Source: Thermoflexus hugenholtzii JAD2 (lineage in GTDB: Bacteria; Chloroflexota; Anaerolineae; Thermoflexales; Thermoflexaceae). Taken from it: a stretch of DNA of 40,377 nt. The position numbers and the translations under genes are program-made. Within the stretch, counting starts at the first letter, position 1, and each line of letters starts with the position of its first letter. Of this stretch, positions 26,272 through 34,650 are shown one piece after another. The notes under the pieces were generated by a model. It worked only from the letters and a program-made list of their open reading frames with translations, ran no database searches and had not been told where the DNA came from. The stretch is from the NCBI RefSeq assembly GCF_900187885.1, contig NZ_FYEK01000015.1, forward strand, positions 1 through 40,377. Direction: 5' to 3'.

Positions 26272-27390
26272 TCACCCGCGTATCGAGAAGGCCAGGCGGT
26301 GGATCTGCACGCTCTGGACGAGACCGATCCCGAGGCATAGGGAGAGGAGGGCGCTCCCGCCGTAGCTCAGGAAGGGGAGGGGGAGGCCGGCCACCGGCGT
26401 CAGCCCCACGTTCATCCCGATGTTGGCCAGAGCCTGGAAGGCGATCCAGGTCCCCACCCCGACGGCGATCAGCCGGCCGTAGGTATCCTCCGCCGTCCAG
26501 GCGATCCGAAGGATGCGCCCGAGGACCCACAGGTAAAGGGCGATGACCCCCAGGGCCCCCACCAGGCCGAACTCGCCCGCCAGGACGGCGAAGAGGAAGT
26601 CCGTGTGGCGGACCCGCAGGAAGCCCCAGACGTTCTGGGGGCTCTGCCCCCAGCCGGTCCCCCACAGCCCTCCGCTGCCGATGGTGATCAGGGCCTGGGT
26701 GAGGTTGTAGGCGGTGTTCGGATCCGGCTGCAGGCCCAGGAAGTGCAGCAGGCGCCCCCGCATGTAAGGCAGCATCATCGTCCACGCCCCAAGGGCCAGG
26801 GGAAGGCTCAAGACCCCCACGGCCAGGAGATGCCGGGGACGGATCCCCCAGACGAACAGCATGGCCAGCCCGATGACGGCGAGCACCACCGCTGTGCTCA
26901 GATTGGGCTGGAGGAAGATCAACGCCGCCGGCAGCAGGAGGTAGCCGAAGGCCAGCAGCACCGTTCGGAAGGAGTCCAGCTGTTCCTCACGGTCCGCCAG
27001 GAAACGGCCCAGGCTGAGGATCAGGAGGAGCTTGGCCAGCTCTGCCGGCTGGATGTTCACCGAGGCCACCTCCAGCCAGCGGCGGACCGGGGCGATCTGG
27101 CTGCGGCCGGCGATCAGGGCGAGCAGCAGCAGGCCGACGAGGAGCAGATAGAGCCCCTGGTGGAAGGTTCCCCAAACCCGGTAGTTCACCGAGGATGTGG
27201 CGAGGATGAGGGCGATCCCGATCAGGGCGAAGGTCGCCTGCCGCCGGGGGACGTCTGCGAGATCCGGGGAGCGCAACACGGCGCTGGCGATGGTCGGGAT
27301 GCTGATGGCCATCAAGGCCATCACCCCTAGGAGCAGCCCGACATCGAAGCGACGCCATTCCCCCAGACGTTCCTGCAGCCACCCGATCAT
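26272..27390 (-). CDS. rodA: RodA / FtsW / SpoVE family peptidoglycan polymerase
   Basis: 372 residues, about ten membrane segments. SEDS-family glycosyltransferase that polymerises lipid II. Family marks: RRWLEVASVNIQPAELAKLLLIL, FLQPNLSTAVVL, and the C-terminal GLPLPFLSYGGSALLS signature. RodA rather than FtsW is chosen because it sits with minCDE and lacks division-cluster neighbours. Start: ATG at 27390, overlapping the minE stop by four bases; a start at 27438 would lie inside minE. No partner PBP2 or mreBCD gene is in the window. Confidence 0.9.
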   Translation of the reverse strand: MIGWLQERLGEWRRFDVGLLLGVMALMAISIPTIASAVLRSPDLADVPRRQATFALIGIALILATSSVNYRVWGTFHQGLYLLLVGLLLLALIAGRSQIAPVRRWLEVASVNIQPAELAKLLLILSLGRFLADREEQLDSFRTVLLAFGYLLLPAALIFLQPNLSTAVVLAVIGLAMLFVWGIRPRHLLAVGVLSLPLALGAWTMMLPYMRGRLLHFLGLQPDPNTAYNLTQALITIGSGGLWGTGWGQSPQNVWGFLRVRHTDFLFAVLAGEFGLVGALGVIALYLWVLGRILRIAWTAEDTYGRLIAVGVGTWIAFQALANIGMNVGLTPVAGLPLPFLSYGGSALLSLCLGIGLVQSVQIHRLAFSIRG

Positions 27391-27644
27391 GATCGGCTCG
27401 GCCGGTTCCCCAGCGGGATGTCCGCCACCAGGCGGCACTCCCGCGCATCCTGGGTCACGGTCACCCGCACCTCTTCGGCGATGATGGGCACGTGGCGGGA
27501 GAGGACGGCGATGATCTCGTCCTTGATGACCTCCAGCAACCCCGGGGAGAGGTCGCTGCGGTCATGAACCAGGATCACCTGCAGGCGTTGCTTGGCGGTC
27601 TCCCGGGGCGAGGGCTGTCCTCGCAGTCGATCCAGCCAGCTCAT
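27387..27644 (-). CDS. minE: Cell division topological specificity factor MinE
   Basis: 85 residues. SPRETAKQRLQVILVHDRSDLSPGLLEVIKDEI is the MinD-binding and helix region, followed by the beta-strand VRVTVTQDARECRLVADIP. MinE drives MinD off the membrane and sets the oscillation that places the division ring at midcell. It overlaps minD at its start and rodA at its stop by four bases each. Confidence 0.93.
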   Translation of the reverse strand: MSWLDRLRGQPSPRETAKQRLQVILVHDRSDLSPGLLEVIKDEIIAVLSRHVPIIAEEVRVTVTQDARECRLVADIPLGNRPSRS

Positions 27645-28447
27645 CGGCCACCTCCGCTGCGCACCAGCCGGCGCAACCAGCTCAGAACCCCCTGTCCATC
27701 CTCGGAGGGGAAGAGAGGGACGTTCTCCCCCATCAGGCGCCGGGCGATGGCCCGGAAGGCTTGGCCCGCCGGCGACCGCTCCTCCAGCACCACCGGGGTC
27801 CCCCGGTTGGTGGCGACGATGACCTGTTCGTCCTCGGGGATCACCCCCAGCAGCTCGATGGCCAGGATCTCCAGCACATCCGAGGTATCCAGCATGTCGC
27901 CCCGGCGGACCATGTCCGGCTTCAGGCGGTTGACGATCAGTTTGGGGGTCGGCTTGCCCATGGCCTCCACCAGCCCGATCACGCGGTCCGCATCCCGCAC
28001 CGCGGCCACCTCCGGGTTGGTGACCAGGAGGATGAGATCGGCGGGGGCCAGGGCGGTGCGGAAGCCCTCCTCGATGCCGGCGGCGGAGTCGATGAGGATG
28101 TAATCGAAGTCGGGCCGCAGCTCCTCGCAGATGCGGACCATGTCCTCCGGCCTGACGGCCGATTTATCCCGGCTCTGAGCGGCGGGCATCAGGTAGAGGT
28201 CGGGAACCCGCTTGTCGCGGATGAGGGCCTGGCGGGTGCGGCAGCGGCCTTCCACCACGTGGACGATGTCGTAGACGATGCGGTTCTCCAGCCCCAGGAC
28301 CACATCCAGGTTTCTCAAGCCGATGTCCGCGTCGATGCACACCACCTTCTTGCCGGCCAGGGCCAGGGCCATCCCCACGTTTGCCGTCACCGTCGTCTTG
28401 CCCACCCCGCCCTTGCCGGAGGTGACCGTGATCACCTGCGCGCTCAT
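27641..28447 (-). CDS. minD: Septum site-determining ATPase MinD
   Basis: 268 residues. Deviant Walker A SGKGGVGKTT (10-19), CIDADIGLRNLDVVLGLENR (37-56), YILIDSAAGIE (switch/Walker B) and VTNPEVAAVRDADR. The C-terminal WLRRLVRSGG is an amphipathic membrane-targeting helix. MinD recruits MinC to the membrane near the poles. Start: ATG at 28447 with GGGAGGTT upstream, 49 bases after minC. Confidence 0.96.
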   Translation of the reverse strand: MSAQVITVTSGKGGVGKTTVTANVGMALALAGKKVVCIDADIGLRNLDVVLGLENRIVYDIVHVVEGRCRTRQALIRDKRVPDLYLMPAAQSRDKSAVRPEDMVRICEELRPDFDYILIDSAAGIEEGFRTALAPADLILLVTNPEVAAVRDADRVIGLVEAMGKPTPKLIVNRLKPDMVRRGDMLDTSDVLEILAIELLGVIPEDEQVIVATNRGTPVVLEERSPAGQAFRAIARRLMGENVPLFPSEDGQGVLSWLRRLVRSGGGR

Positions 28448-28496
28448 GGCGAACCTCCCGCTTTACCAATGCGAAGGGAGAGAAAACTCCTCTGGT

Positions 28497-29195
28497 TCAC
28501 AGAAAGCGCCCGAACCATCGTTCCATCCACGATAAGGGACGCCACGGCTCCACCACGATCCGGCCCTCCTGAACCACCGCTTGCTCGGGGATGGGCCGTC
28601 GGGGCTCCTCCGGCGAGCGGGCGATGTGGCGCCCGATGCGCAGCTGGACCGGGCGGAGCTCCAGGGCGTAGACCGCCGCCTCATCGTTCCCCTCACAGCC
28701 GGCGTGGGCCGTCCCCAGCAAGCGTCCCCAGATCACGATGTCGCCGGTGGCGGCGATCTCCGCCCCCGGATGCACATCCCCGATCACGCAGAGATGCCCT
28801 TCCACCTGCAGGTAATGGCCCGCCCGCAGGGTCCGGCGGACCACCCATGCCGGCTCCAGGGGGAGCTCCCGGGTTTCGGGGGCACGCTCCGGGGCCGGGG
28901 GGCTCTGGAGGGGCAGCCCCAGCCGTCGCACCAGGGCCTGCGTGACCGGATGTTCCGTCCATATGCCAGTCAGGGTGAGGCCGAAGCGGTTCAGCAAAGC
29001 CAGAGCGGCCAACAGGTCCGCCTCCTCCAGGATCCGATCCCCTAAGGCGAGGACCGCCCGGCCGCCGATGAAGAAGCTCGGGTTGGCCGACAGCCGGGCC
29101 TCCAGCGCCCGCAGGGCCTCGGGCCATGGCTCCGGCCCGAAGGAGAACCACAACGCATCCCCCACGCCTTTAATCGCCACCGGCTCTCTGGCCAT
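28497..29195 (-). CDS. minC: Septum site-determining protein MinC
   Basis: 232 residues. N-terminal FtsZ-inhibiting domain (about 1-105; FFIGGRAVLALGDRILEEADLLAALALLNRFGLTLTGIW) and a C-terminal beta-helix domain: TLRAGHYLQVEGHLCVIGDVHPGAEIAATGDIVIWGRLLGTAHAG and AVYALELRPVQLRIG. The linker is proline-rich. First gene of minC-minD-minE-rodA. Start: ATG at 29195 with GAGG in front; the open frame further upstream crosses the promoter and is not coding. Confidence 0.92.
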   Translation of the reverse strand: MAREPVAIKGVGDALWFSFGPEPWPEALRALEARLSANPSFFIGGRAVLALGDRILEEADLLAALALLNRFGLTLTGIWTEHPVTQALVRRLGLPLQSPPAPERAPETRELPLEPAWVVRRTLRAGHYLQVEGHLCVIGDVHPGAEIAATGDIVIWGRLLGTAHAGCEGNDEAAVYALELRPVQLRIGRHIARSPEEPRRPIPEQAVVQEGRIVVEPWRPLSWMERWFGRFL

Positions 29196-29239
29196 CCCGT
29201 CCGTCCTCGTGTTCAGGTCAATGCCCCGGGATCGGTTTT

Positions 29240-29268
29240 GTTGTAGTGTAAACTTGTGGAAAAAGCAA
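29240..29268 (-). promoter_or_regulatory. Promoter of the minCDE-rodA operon
   Basis: On the minus strand: TTGCTT (29263-29268), a 17-base spacer, and TACAAC (29240-29245), about 45 bases before the minC start. An AT-rich patch surrounds it, unlike neighbouring DNA. Confidence 0.6.
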
Positions 29269-29424
29269 CTCTGGCGCAATGCCTTGTGGGGTTGGGAATG
29301 CAGGAACCGACTCCGCCGCGGGTGGTTCGAGCAAGAGGACAGGCCATCCGCGAAGGGAACACGAATACACGAATCGATGGGCGGAGACCGCCAGAGCCGC
29401 ATTCGGTGGCCGGCTTTCCCTTCC

Positions 29425-29701
29425 GGAGAAGCGGCTTCCACCGCGACCTTGGCATCATTGAAGAGGGAGGTTCAGGGCTAAAGCCCCTCCTGCAGGAAGA
29501 TCAATGTTTGGTAGGAGCGGCTTCCGCCGCGACCCTTGTGTCATCGAAAACCCGGCGGTTTGGAGTTGTCCGAGCGGCTTCAGGCGCGACTTCCTTCGCT
29601 CCGAAGGCGGCATTCGTGGATGGCTTTCCTCTTGCAAGAGCAGCTTTCGCCGCGATCTCTGCGGCATCGAAAACAGGGGTTCAGGGCGAAAGCCCTCCCC
29701 C
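29425..29701. repeat. REP-like palindrome cluster B
   Basis: Six copies between minC and the amidohydrolase: 29425-29448 (plus), 29471-29493 (minus), 29511-29534 (plus, near-consensus with GTAGGAG), 29571-29591 (plus, degenerate), 29634-29657 (plus) and 29679-29701 (minus). The minus/plus pair 29471 and 29511 is separated by a 17-base spacer starting AGGAAGATCA, which recurs in cluster C. Plus copies carry the tail CTTGTGTCATCGAAAACC or close variants. The rest of the 536-base gap 29196-29731 holds the minC promoter and no gene. Confidence 0.8.
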
Positions 29702-29731
29702 AGGGAGGATTCCACCCCATAGGAGGCTGGG

Positions 29732-31111
29732 ATGGCGTGGCTGATTGCGCATGGCATCGTGTGCACGATGGAGGATCCGCCCCGGGTGATCGAGGACGGA
29801 GCGGTGGCGGTGGAGGGGGATCGGATCGCGATGGTAGGGCCCACGGCGGAGGTGCGGGCGCGCTACCCCGAGGCGGAGGTCCTGGACGCGAGGGGTCAGT
29901 TGGTCCTCCCGGGCAGCATCTGCGCCCACACGCATTTTTACGGGGCCTTCGCCCGGGGCATGCCCCTGCACGACGAGCCCCCGACCAACTTCCCCCATAT
30001 CCTGCGCCGCCTGTGGTGGCGATTGGACCGCGCGCTGGATGAGAAGGCCGTGCGCCTCTCGACCCTGGTCTGCCTGATCGACGCCATCCGCCACGGCACG
30101 ACCACCCTGATCGATCATCACGCCAGCCCCTCGTGCATCGATGGCTCCTTGGATATCATCGCCGAGGCCGTGTTGGAAGCCGGCCTGCGGGCCTGCCTGT
30201 GCTATGAGGTCACCGATCGCAACGGCCCGGAAGGGGCGCGGGCCGGGATCCGGGAGAACACGCGGTTCATCCGCCAGGTCCAGAGATGGCGGGCGACGGG
30301 GGATCCCCGGGGAGACTTGCTGGCGGCCTCCTTCGGACTCCACGCCTCCTTCACCGTGGGCCCGGAGACCATGGCGCAGGCCGTGGCCGAGGCCCAGGCC
30401 CTGGGGGTCGGCTTCCACATCCACGTGGCGGAGGACGCGGCCGACGAGGGCCACAGCCTGACGATCTATGGGGTCCGCACGGTGGAGCGGCTGGCGCGGG
30501 AGGGAGTGCTGGGCCCCCAAACCCTGTGCGCGCACTGCGTGCACGTCGACACAAGGGAGATCGACCTTCTGGCCCGCACCCGGAGCAAGGTGAGCCATCA
30601 GCCCCGTTCGAACATGAACAACGCCGTCGGAGTGGCGCCGGTGGGCGCGATGCGGGCCGCCGGGGTGACGGTCGGGCTGGGCAACGACGGGTTCTCCAAC
30701 AACATGTTCGCGGAGATGAAGGCCGCCTACCTGGTGCACAAGGTCCACGCCCGGGACCCGCGGGCGATGGGGGCGGAGGAGGTGCTGGCCATGGCCTATC
30801 GGGAGAACGCTCGCATCGCCGCCCTCTTCTGGCCGCATCCTTTGGGGGTCATCGCCCCCGGCGCCTACGCGGACCTCATCCTCTTGGATTACCGGCCTTA
30901 CACGCCGCTGACGGCGGCGAACCTCCCCTGGCATCTGATCTTCGGGATCGACGGCTCCCATGTCACCACGACGATCTGCGGAGGGCGGATCCTGATGAAG
31001 GATCGGCAGCTGCTCACCCTCGACGAGGAGCGGATCGCCGCCGAGGCCCGGGCGCATGCGCCCATCATCTGGGAACGCTTCCGCGCCATCGCGGAGGCCG
31101 AGCGGGGCTGA
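29732..31111 (+). CDS. ssnA: SsnA-type amidohydrolase
   Basis: 459 residues. Metal-dependent hydrolase of the amidohydrolase superfamily: HTHFYGAFARG holds the HxH metal ligands, HIHVAEDAADEGHS and LCAHCVHV the next histidines, and VGLGNDGFSNNMF the Asp. The stretches LWWRLDRALDEKAV, LIDHHASPSCIDGSLD and HQPRSNMNNAVG closely match SsnA (as I recall the E. coli protein). In some genomes SsnA goes with selenium-dependent molybdenum hydroxylases; no such gene is seen here. The substrate is probably a nitrogen heterocycle or guanidino compound, unproven. Start: ATG at 29732 with GGAGG five bases upstream, 30 bases after REP cluster B. Confidence 0.85.
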   Translation: MAWLIAHGIVCTMEDPPRVIEDGAVAVEGDRIAMVGPTAEVRARYPEAEVLDARGQLVLPGSICAHTHFYGAFARGMPLHDEPPTNFPHILRRLWWRLDRALDEKAVRLSTLVCLIDAIRHGTTTLIDHHASPSCIDGSLDIIAEAVLEAGLRACLCYEVTDRNGPEGARAGIRENTRFIRQVQRWRATGDPRGDLLAASFGLHASFTVGPETMAQAVAEAQALGVGFHIHVAEDAADEGHSLTIYGVRTVERLAREGVLGPQTLCAHCVHVDTREIDLLARTRSKVSHQPRSNMNNAVGVAPVGAMRAAGVTVGLGNDGFSNNMFAEMKAAYLVHKVHARDPRAMGAEEVLAMAYRENARIAALFWPHPLGVIAPGAYADLILLDYRPYTPLTAANLPWHLIFGIDGSHVTTTICGGRILMKDRQLLTLDEERIAAEARAHAPIIWERFRAIAEAERG

Positions 31112-31197
31112 TGAAGAGAAGATCCGCCGGCTGGCATGCGGCCGGCCCTTCGGATATCCTACGGGAACCGTTCGAGCTCTCCGTCATGGGAGGTGGC

Positions 31198-32112
31198 ATG
31201 CGGATCCGGGTGCGGGTGCCCGCGACGATCGCCAACCTGGGCCCGGGGTTCGACGCGATGGGGCTGGCCATCCGCCTGTATAACGAGATCGAGGCGGAGC
31301 CGGCCCCGGCGCTGGAGGTCGTCCTGGAAGGGGAAGGGGCGGACGTCCTCCCCCGGGATGTCACGAACCGGGTGGTGCGCAGCGCGGCGGCGCTGTTCGA
31401 GCAAGCGGGGATGACCCTGCCCCCCATGCGGCTGCGCTGTCGCAACCGGATCCCCCTGATGTCCGGTTTGGGCTCCAGCGCGGCCGCCGTGGTGGGCGGG
31501 CTGGCCCTGGCCGCGGCCTGGCTGGGTCGGAGGGGATGGCGGGAGGAACTGCTGGAGCTGGCCACGGCCTTGGAGGGCCATCCGGACAACGTGGCGCCGG
31601 CTCTGCTCGGAGGCCTGACGCTGGTGACCCAGGATGAGGAGGGACTGATCGCCGTTCGGGTGCTGACCCCTCCGATGCGGGTGGCCCTGGCCCTCCCGGC
31701 GGTCCAGATCTCCACCGAGATGGCCCGCCGTCTGCTTCCCACTCAATTTCCCCTGTCGGATGTGGTGGCGCAGATCGGGCATGTCGCGCTGCTGGTGCAC
31801 GCGTTCCGGGAGGGGGACTGGGAGTTGCTGAGGCGGGCGATGCAGGATCGGGTGCACGAACCCTATCGGGCGCGTCTGATCCCGGGCTACGCGCAGGCGG
31901 TTCGGGCGGCGCGGGCGGCCGGGGCCGCGGCGGTGTGCATCAGCGGATCCGGCCCGGCGCTGGCGGCCTTCGCCCCCGAGGGCCATGAGGCCATCGCGGC
32001 CGCCATGGCCGCCGCCTTTGAGGAGGCGGGCTTCCCGGCCCGCACCTGGGTGGTCGACGTGGAGCCCCAGGGGGTGCAGGTGGAGGTGGAGCCGGATCCG
32101 AACCCCCGGTGA
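31198..32112 (+). CDS. thrB: Homoserine kinase
   Basis: 304 residues. GHMP kinase that phosphorylates homoserine in threonine synthesis. Motifs: VRVPATIANLGPGFDAMGLAI (5-25), the ATP loop PLMSGLGSSAAAVVGG (86-101) and ISGSGPALAAFAP near the C-terminus. Start: ATG at 31198 with GGAGG five bases upstream; upstream in-frame codons run through the end of the amidohydrolase gene in another frame and are not coding. No thrC or hom gene is adjacent. Confidence 0.94.
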   Translation: MRIRVRVPATIANLGPGFDAMGLAIRLYNEIEAEPAPALEVVLEGEGADVLPRDVTNRVVRSAAALFEQAGMTLPPMRLRCRNRIPLMSGLGSSAAAVVGGLALAAAWLGRRGWREELLELATALEGHPDNVAPALLGGLTLVTQDEEGLIAVRVLTPPMRVALALPAVQISTEMARRLLPTQFPLSDVVAQIGHVALLVHAFREGDWELLRRAMQDRVHEPYRARLIPGYAQAVRAARAAGAAAVCISGSGPALAAFAPEGHEAIAAAMAAAFEEAGFPARTWVVDVEPQGVQVEVEPDPNPR

Positions 32113-32147
32113 TCGCCGGCATGGGATTCCATTTTCAGGAGACGTCT

Positions 32148-32687
32148 ATGGAGTTCCTGCGACGGATGTGGCGGGCCTTCCAGACCATCGCGATCCTTTT
32201 CTCGTTTACCGTCAACCTGATCCTGGTGATCGCCCTGGGGCTGCTCTACATGCAGCTGGCCTCCCTGAAATCCGCCGTCAACGGGACGGTGGCCCGCCTG
32301 GAGGCCATCGTCCAGGAGCTGGGGGATACGCGGATCTCCACCACCATCCCGATCCGCCAGTCGGTCCCGGTGGCCTTTGAGCTCCCGGTGCAGCAGGACA
32401 CGGTGGTGGTGACCCTGGCACCCGTGCCGATCACCACGGCGGCGACGTTCCAGTTGCCGGGGGGCGGGGGCACGATCAACGGAACGGTCTTCATCAACCT
32501 GCCCCCAGGGACCCGGCTTCCGGTTCGGCTGAACATGACCGTTCCGGTCCGCACCCAGATCCCGGTGAACTTCGATCAGCCGGTGGATATCGCGCTGGGG
32601 GCCTCGGGGCTGGACCCGGTGGTGGGGAAGCTGTTGTTGCTGCTCAAGGATCTCCAGGCGCTGCTGGATCTGATCCCGGGGCCGTGA
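32148..32687 (+). CDS. Hypothetical one-pass membrane protein
   Basis: 179 residues, not recognised. One transmembrane segment (about 12-34) is followed by a short helical region and then an extracytoplasmic part full of short beta-like repeats with a Pro-Val pattern (TTIPIRQSVPVAFELPV, TLAPVPITT, NLPPGTRLPVRLNMTVPVRTQIPVNF). It ends in a Leu-rich helix. Start: ATG at 32148 with AGGAG six bases upstream, 35 bases after thrB. Likely co-transcribed with thrB. Role unknown. Confidence 0.8.
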   Translation: MEFLRRMWRAFQTIAILFSFTVNLILVIALGLLYMQLASLKSAVNGTVARLEAIVQELGDTRISTTIPIRQSVPVAFELPVQQDTVVVTLAPVPITTAATFQLPGGGGTINGTVFINLPPGTRLPVRLNMTVPVRTQIPVNFDQPVDIALGASGLDPVVGKLLLLLKDLQALLDLIPGP

Positions 32688-32759
32688 GGAGCGGAGCGCC
32701 TTCGGCCAACGGTTGGCCTGCGCCGATGGGGAGAGGTCCTCATCAACGGGCCGAAGGAA

Positions 32760-33170
32760 GTCGCTGCGGCGGAAGCCGATCTACGTTCAGATTCCCGCGC
32801 TCAGGAAGGTCTTCACGGCTGCAGGAAGGCCTCGGATCCGACCTTCCGTCGCGGCGAAAGCCGCTCCTACGAAGAAGGGAGCCGTCCACGAATCCGATCC
32901 GCGAACGCACGAATGCCGCTTTCGGAGCGAGGAAGGTCGCGGCGGAACCTCCTACAGGAAGATCATTTTTGTAGGAGGGGCTTTCGCCCCGAACTTTCTG
33001 CTTCGGTGGCGGGAAGGGTCGCGGTGAAGGCTGCTCCGGCAATCCCAAGCCTATGGTTCTCGATGACACAAGGTCGCGGCTAAAGCCGCTCCTACTTTTG
33101 TAGGAGGGGCTTTCGCTTTAGCCCCGAACGCTCGTCTTCGAGGGCGCGAGGGTCGCGGCGGAGGTCCCTC
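32760..33170. repeat. REP-like palindrome cluster C
   Basis: Eight copies in the 511-base gap 32688-33198: 32760-32784 (minus), 32847-32870 (minus), 32935-32955 (minus, shortened), 32971-32994 (plus), 33017-33037 (minus), 33072-33095 (minus), 33100-33129 (plus, with a six-base loop insertion) and 33151-33170 (degenerate). Head-to-head pairs are 32935/32971 (15-base spacer beginning AGGAAGATCA) and 33072/33100 (four T bases). A short palindrome GGCCAAC-G-GTTGGCC at 32704-32718 follows the upstream stop. No gene is seen. Confidence 0.85.
33072..33129. repeat. Head-to-head REP pair (BIME-like unit)
   Basis: The clearest composite. A minus copy with arms GCGGC/GCCGC ends in CTCCTAC; four T bases; then a plus copy starts GTAGGAG with arms GGGGC/GCCCC. 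The arms differ between copies but stay paired within each copy, which shows that the fold is conserved. Confidence 0.85.
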
Positions 33171-33198
33171 TGATCACGATGGGGAGATCAACGACCAG

Positions 33199-33744
33199 AT
33201 GCGGTTGCGCACGCATATCGTCGTGGGGACTGTCTGGGGCTTTGGGGTGGGTGGGCCGCTGGGGGGCGCCCTGGGCGCCTTTGCCGGCGCCGTCCCGGAT
33301 GTGGATCTCGATGTCGGCTCGGTGGGGCGGGGGGCGCGGGCGCTGGGTGCGCTGGCCATCGCCAGCGGAGTGCTGGGAGGCTATCTCCTGCGCTCGCCGT
33401 GGATGGCGGGCGCAGGCCTGGGCGCCGGCTTCCTGCTGTGGGCGCTGGTCCGCCTGCCCCATCGGGGCCCCACGCATTCGCTGGCCATGGCGGGTCTCTG
33501 GAGTCTGCTGGGCGCGCTGCTCCTGCGGGATCCCGGCCTGGCCGGGGCGTGGGCGGGGGGCTATCTCTCCCACTTGTTGCTGGACGCCCTCACGCCCCAG
33601 GGCATCCCCTGGCTCTGGCCGCTCACCAGCGCGCGTCTGCGCCTGGCACGCTGGCCCACCGGATCCCTGTGGGATCACGGGATCCTGTGGCTCAGCGGGC
33701 TCGCCGGGCTGGGGCTTTTGGGCTGGCATCTGCTGGGAGGATAA
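33199..33744 (+). CDS. YdjM-like membrane-bound metal-dependent hydrolase
   Basis: 181 residues, about four membrane segments. Motifs: GAVPDVDLDVG (31-41), LPHRGPTHSLAMA (86-98) and GYLSHLLLDALTPQGIPWLWPL (about 120-141), which give the conserved Asp, His and HxxxD residues of this family. The biochemical role in most bacteria is not known; E. coli YdjM is under LexA control. Start: ATG at 33199; the ribosome site (GGGGAG, 13 bases upstream) is weak. It follows REP cluster C. Confidence 0.82.
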   Translation: MRLRTHIVVGTVWGFGVGGPLGGALGAFAGAVPDVDLDVGSVGRGARALGALAIASGVLGGYLLRSPWMAGAGLGAGFLLWALVRLPHRGPTHSLAMAGLWSLLGALLLRDPGLAGAWAGGYLSHLLLDALTPQGIPWLWPLTSARLRLARWPTGSLWDHGILWLSGLAGLGLLGWHLLGG

Positions 33745-33763
33745 AGCAGGGGGAGGATCGAGG

Positions 33764-34648
33764 ATGTCGGATGCGCCGGCTCTCCCTCCGATCTGTGATT
33801 ACGAGGAGACCGATTACGAGGCCTTCTGGCGGGCAGGCCGGGCGTATGAGGACCTGGCGGAGCGGATCGCGCTGCGCGCCCTGTTGCCGCCACGGGGCCG
33901 ACGCCTGGTGGAGATCGGCGCGGGCTTCGGGCGCCTCGCCGATCTTTACGCAGGCTACGAGGAAGTTTACCTTCTGGACTACGCGCGGTCGCAGGTCGAG
34001 GCGGCCCGGCGGCGCTGGGGCCATGATCCACGGTTCCGCTTCGTGGTCGGCGACCTCTACCGCCTGCCTTTCATGCCCGGATCCTTCGACGTCATCGTCA
34101 TGGTCCGGGTGATCCATCACGTCCGGGATGTGCCCCGGGCGTTGCGGGAGATCCACGAGGTCCTGCGGCCGGGCGGGGTTTTCATCCTGGAGTTCGCGAA
34201 CAAGCGGAACCTGAAGGCCATCCTCCGTTATGTGGTTGGCGCCCAATCCTGGTCGCCGTTCTCACCGGAGCCGGTGGAGTTTGCTCCGTTGCATTTCGAT
34301 TTTCATCCGGCCTGGATGCGCGCCCGGCTGGAGGAGGCGGGCTTCCAGATCCAGCGGGAGCGGGCGGTGTCCCATTTCCGACATCCGTGGTTGAAGCGCC
34401 TGATCCCTGCGCCCGCGCTGGCCAGGATGGACGGATGGGTGCAGGGGATCGGGGCCCTCTGGAGGCTGACCCCCAGCCTCTTCGTTCGAGCGGAGGCCGG
34501 GCTCGTGGAGCGCGCCATGGGCGAGGGATTCTGGCGCTGCCCCCTCTGCCGCCGGCCGGCCCGCGAGGAGGAGGCGGCGGTGGTCTGCCCGGAGGGCCAT
34601 CGCTGGCCCCGGGAGGGATCCCTCTACCGGATGCGGGAAGGGATCTGA
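33764..34648 (+). CDS. Class I SAM-dependent methyltransferase with C-terminal zinc ribbon
   Basis: 294 residues. SAM site VEIGAGFGRLADL (49-61), acidic residue in LLDYA, VVGDLYRLPFMPGSFDVIVMVRVIHHVRD and the post-motif LRPGGVFILEFANK: a methyltransferase-11/UbiE-like Rossmann domain. The last 40 residues, starting about FWRCPLCRR, have Cys259, Cys262, Cys275 and His279 in CPLC and CPEGH, followed by a WPREGSLYRM stretch; this reads like a Trm112-type zinc ribbon fused at the C-terminus. The substrate is unknown. Start: ATG at 33764 with GGGGGAGG upstream. It ends two bases before the convergent comEC stop. Confidence 0.85.
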   Translation: MSDAPALPPICDYEETDYEAFWRAGRAYEDLAERIALRALLPPRGRRLVEIGAGFGRLADLYAGYEEVYLLDYARSQVEAARRRWGHDPRFRFVVGDLYRLPFMPGSFDVIVMVRVIHHVRDVPRALREIHEVLRPGGVFILEFANKRNLKAILRYVVGAQSWSPFSPEPVEFAPLHFDFHPAWMRARLEEAGFQIQRERAVSHFRHPWLKRLIPAPALARMDGWVQGIGALWRLTPSLFVRAEAGLVERAMGEGFWRCPLCRRPAREEEAAVVCPEGHRWPREGSLYRMREGI

Positions 34649-34650
34649 GC

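Noticed and set aside
32760-33170. Clustered palindromes resembling a CRISPR array
   Set aside because: Copies alternate in orientation, spacing is irregular and no cas genes are near; the GTAG palindrome form fits REP elements.
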